From the NCBI RefSeq assembly GCF_900110255.1, contig NZ_FODD01000035.1:1-64000 (forward strand): a stretch of DNA of 64,000 nt, given 5' to 3'. This stretch comes from Actinacidiphila rubida. Its GTDB lineage: Bacteria; Actinomycetota; Actinomycetes; Streptomycetales; Streptomycetaceae. The position numbers were made by a program, and so were the translations under genes. Of the stretch, positions 61,473-64,000 are shown one piece after another. Positions within the stretch are counted from its first letter, which is position 1. The number at the start of each line of letters is the position of its first letter. Under the pieces are notes generated by a model. It searched no databases. It was not told the origin of the DNA and worked only from the letters and a program-made list of their open reading frames with translations.

Positions 61473-62327
61473 ATGACCGGTCAGGAGCTGGGCCGCGGGG
61501 TGCTGCGGCCGGAGGCGGCGGCCGGGGTGCTGGAGGTGCGCCGGCACCCGCCCGGCCCCGGTCTCGCGGCGTTCGTGGAGACCTACTGGAACCCGCGCTG
61601 GGATCTGCGGGGGCGTGCGGACCACGAGCAGAAGGTGCTGGCGCATCCGAACGTCCACCTGGTCTTCGAGGAGCCGGAGCCGCTGGTGTACGGGGTGCAG
61701 CGGGACGTCTTCCGCCGGGTGCTGCACGGGCGGGGCCAGGTGTTCGGGGTGAAGTTCCGGCCCGGCGCGTTCCGGCCGTTCGCCGGCGGTCCGGTGGCCG
61801 CGCTGGCCGACCGCGCAGTGCCGGCCGCGGACCTGTTCGGGCCGGAGGTCGCCGAGGTGAGCGCCCGCGTCCTGTCCCACGACGGCCTGACGGAGATGGC
61901 CGCGCTCGCCGACGCGTTCCTGCTCGTCCGGCTCGGGTCCCCCGACCGGAGCGGTGGGCAGGGCAGCGGGCAGGAGGGCGAAGCGGGGGGTGAACAGGGC
62001 GCCGGCGACCCGCAGATGGCGCAGGTCGCCGAGCTGGTCGAGCGGATCACGGCGAGCCCGCGGCTGTTCCGCGTCGACGAACTCGCCGAGCGGACGGGCC
62101 TGTCGGTGCGGGCGCTGCAGCGGCTGTTCGCCGAGTACGTGGGCGCGTCGCCGAAGTGGGTGCTGCGCCGGGCCCGGTTGCACGAGGTCGCGGCGCGGGC
62201 GGACGGCGGCGCGGGCATCGACTGGGCAGCGCTCGCCGCGGACCTCGGTTATGCCGACCAGGCCCATCTGACACGGGACTTCACCGCGGCGGTCGGCGCG
62301 CCACCGGGCCGGTACGCCGCACGCTGA
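61473..62327 (+). CDS. AraC-family regulator
   Basis: A 284-residue regulator. The N-terminal half (GLAAFVETYWNPRWDLRG, LAHPNVHLVFE, GVKFRPGAFRPF) is the ligand domain of the DUF6597-type AraC group. The C-terminal double HTH includes LFRVDELAERTGLSVRALQRLFAEYVGASPKWVLRRARLHE and IDWAALAADLGYADQAHLTRDF. A Gly/Gln/Ser-rich linker joins the halves. Its ribosome-binding site is weak. Divergent from the DinB-like gene, which is a likely target. Confidence 0.9.
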   Translation: MTGQELGRGVLRPEAAAGVLEVRRHPPGPGLAAFVETYWNPRWDLRGRADHEQKVLAHPNVHLVFEEPEPLVYGVQRDVFRRVLHGRGQVFGVKFRPGAFRPFAGGPVAALADRAVPAADLFGPEVAEVSARVLSHDGLTEMAALADAFLLVRLGSPDRSGGQGSGQEGEAGGEQGAGDPQMAQVAELVERITASPRLFRVDELAERTGLSVRALQRLFAEYVGASPKWVLRRARLHEVAARADGGAGIDWAALAADLGYADQAHLTRDFTAAVGAPPGRYAAR

Positions 62328-62397
62328 ACGTGCCGCGGCGGCCGGGCCGGGCGACCGGTCAGCCGGGCAGGTCAACAGCCCGACAGCCCCCGGAGCG

Positions 62398-63069
62398 TCA
62401 GAGCGTGGAGCGCAGCCACTGCTCGACGCTGGCCACGTGCACCGTCGCCCATGAGCGGGCCGCCTCCGCGTCCCGGTCGCGCAGCGCCCCGAGGATCGCC
62501 CGGTGCTCGTGCAGGGTGCGGCTGACCGCGTCCTCCTGGGTCAGGCCCCGCCAGATGCGGGCCCGCGTGGTCGGGCCGGACAGGCCGTCGAGCAGCGAGC
62601 ACAGCACCGAGTTGCCGGAGCCCTGCACGATGCCGCGATGGAACTCCAGGTCGGAGGCCACGAGTTCCTCCACCGAGGGCTGCGGGCCGAGCGCGTCGAG
62701 CTTGCCCTCCAGGGCGTCCAGTTCCTCGGCCGGGATGCTGATCGCGGCCATCGCGGTCGCGGCCGGCTCCAGGATGCGGCGCACCGCGAGGAACTCCAGG
62801 ACGGTGTCGTCGCGGTGGAAGTCCACCACGAAGCTCAGCGCCTCCAGGAGCAGTTGGGGATCCAGACTGGTGACGTACGTGCCGTCGCCCTGGCGCACGT
62901 CGAGGATGCGGATCAGCGACAGGGCGCGCACCGCCTCGCGCAGCGAGTTGCGGGACAGGCCCAGTTCGGCGGCCAGCTCGCTCTCCTTGGGCAGCCGGTC
63001 GCCGGGGCGCAGCGCCCCGGAGACGATCATCTCCTTGATCTTCTCGATCGCCTCGTCGGTGACCGCCAT
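62398..63069 (-). CDS. FadR/GntR-family transcriptional regulator
   Basis: A 223-residue GntR regulator with FCD effector domain. The winged helix is AIEKIKEMIVSGALRPGDRLPKESELAAELGLSRNSLREAVRALSLIRILDVRQGDGTYV. The FCD domain has FLAVRRILEPAATAMAA, DLEFHRGIVQGSGNSVL and HRAILGALRDRDAEAAR, with metal-binding His positions. GGGGAGG precedes the ATG at 63069. The amidohydrolase gene is upstream in the same direction and probably co-regulated; effectors of this class are usually sugar acids or other small carboxylates. Confidence 0.93.
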   Translation of the reverse strand: MAVTDEAIEKIKEMIVSGALRPGDRLPKESELAAELGLSRNSLREAVRALSLIRILDVRQGDGTYVTSLDPQLLLEALSFVVDFHRDDTVLEFLAVRRILEPAATAMAAISIPAEELDALEGKLDALGPQPSVEELVASDLEFHRGIVQGSGNSVLCSLLDGLSGPTTRARIWRGLTQEDAVSRTLHEHRAILGALRDRDAEAARSWATVHVASVEQWLRSTL

Positions 63070-63133
63070 CAGTGCCTCCCCTGTCCAAGGTCTCGTGGCG
63101 GCTCCGCCAGACCTCCGATGTCTTTCCTGTCCA

Positions 63134-64000
63134 TTATGACCCAGCCGCCGGACCCGCCGGACCCGCACCGTCCGGCAGCCCGTAGACCTGCGCCGCGGTG
63201 CCGCCGAACACCGCCGCCCGCTCCCCCGCGTCCAGGGCCGCGACCGCCTGCTCGGCCAGCGCGTAGACGTCGGCGTACCGCGCGGCCAGGGTCGCCACCG
63301 GCCAGTCGGAGCCGAACATCACGCGCCCCGGGCCGAAGGCGTCCAGGACGTGCCGGGCGTAAGGCAGCACGTCCTGCGGCCGCCACCGCTCCCAGTCGGC
63401 CTCGGTGACCAGTCCCGACAGCTTGCAGCTGACGTTGGGGAGCTGGGCGAGCTCGGTGATCCGCCCGGCCCAGGGCTCCCAGCCGCCGTCGGCGATCGGC
63501 GGTTTGGCGCAGTGGTCGAGCACGAACCGCACCTCGGGCAGCGCCCGGACCGTCTCCACTGCGGCGGGCAGCTGCACGGGGGTGACGAGCAGGTCGTAGA
63601 CGAGCCCGGCGGACGCGACGGCCCGCAGGCCCGTGTGCACCTCGGGCCGGGTGAGCCAGCGCGGGTCGGGCTCGTCCTGCACCTGGTGGCGGATCCCCAC
63701 GAGCGGGCCGTCGAGCGAGGCGAGCATCTCGCCGAGCGCGGGGTCGGCGAGGTCGGCCCAGCCGACGACGCCGGCGACCAGGCCGCCCGACCCGGCGGCG
63801 GTCGCCAGCAGCTCGCGGGTCTCCGGCAGCGACGAGCTGGACTGCACGACGACGGTCGCGTCGATGCCGTGCGCGGCCAGCAGCGGGGCGAGTTCGGCCA
63901 GCCGGAACGTGCGGGCGATCGGGTCGAGGGCCGGGCCGGTCAGCCAGGGCTGCGGGCGCCGCGCCAGGTCCCACAGGTGGTGGTGGGCGTCGATGCGCAA
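63134..64000 (-). CDS. Amidohydrolase family 2 (L-fuconolactonase-like), reaches window edge
   Basis: About 288 residues of a TIM-barrel hydrolase. The N-terminal metal motif is RIDAHHHLWD; later come FVLDHCAKPP, VSCKLSGLVTEADW and the catalytic Asp in VMFGSDWPV. This is the pattern of L-fuconolactone hydrolase and related lactonases. The reading frame is open to the last base of the window, where only a TTG codon could serve as start, so the true start is probably just outside. It lies 64 bp upstream of the FadR-type gene. The substrate is inferred from family only. Confidence 0.9.
   Translation of the reverse strand: MRIDAHHHLWDLARRPQPWLTGPALDPIARTFRLAELAPLLAAHGIDATVVVQSSSSLPETRELLATAAGSGGLVAGVVGWADLADPALGEMLASLDGPLVGIRHQVQDEPDPRWLTRPEVHTGLRAVASAGLVYDLLVTPVQLPAAVETVRALPEVRFVLDHCAKPPIADGGWEPWAGRITELAQLPNVSCKLSGLVTEADWERWRPQDVLPYARHVLDAFGPGRVMFGSDWPVATLAARYADVYALAEQAVAALDAGERAAVFGGTAAQVYGLPDGAGPAGPAAGS

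Overview
This is one 64-kb stretch of a very GC-rich actinomycete chromosome, almost certainly Streptomycetaceae. The evidence is the codon bias, the complete Pup-proteasome locus, Tat genes, a CebR-type box and a gylR-glpF-glpK-glpD cluster beside metH. The order helicase, tatCA, pafCB, FKBP genes, pafA, MFS, LacI, prcAB, pup, dop, arc, ferredoxin, trmI, M50 protease, RecB-like nuclease, metH, gyl is the conserved Streptomyces core order as I know it. I see no transposase, integrase, phage gene, CRISPR array, rRNA or tRNA.

Layout. 1-15 kb is a mixed metabolic segment: the end of an acyl-CoA carboxylase beta subunit, a secreted GH5-CBM2 cellulase behind a perfect CebR box, fumarase and malic enzyme (divergent), a TetR regulator, an iron-boxed siderophore-interacting protein, a PadR-controlled drug-type ABC exporter, an APC permease, a PEP mutase-family enzyme and small hypothetical proteins. 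14.7-22.4 kb is a nitrogen-assimilation unit: a TetR regulator divergent from a translationally coupled operon of two DUF1989 proteins, a biotin-dependent urea/guanidine carboxylase and allophanate hydrolase. A 22-bp palindrome in front of this operon recurs, nearly unchanged, over the promoter of the APC permease 5 kb away, so the two are probably one regulon.

22.7-42.4 kb is the proteasome/Tat region, nearly all on the minus strand: Ski2-like helicase, lipid kinase, TatC, TatA, a small membrane protein, a zinc ribbon, PafC, PafB, two FKBP isomerases (one a lipoprotein), PafA, an MFS transporter (with a LacI regulator on the plus strand), PrcA, PrcB, Pup, Dop and the ATPase ARC. Pup is encoded with a C-terminal Glu, so it should be ready for ligation without deamidation. 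42-51 kb holds a ferredoxin, an anchored secreted protein, tRNA m1A methyltransferase, site-2 protease, RecB-like nuclease, an orphan NarL-type regulator and two tandem paralogous solute-binding lipoproteins without a permease. 51-60.8 kb has a HAD phosphatase, cobalamin-dependent MetH and the glycerol cluster, with matching operator palindromes in front of gylR and glpF. The last 3 kb has a DinB-like protein, AraC and FadR-type regulators and an amidohydrolase reaching the right edge.

Starts were chosen by ribosome-binding sites, family N-termini and gene overlaps. All functional statements rest on motif recognition by eye; no database search was run.
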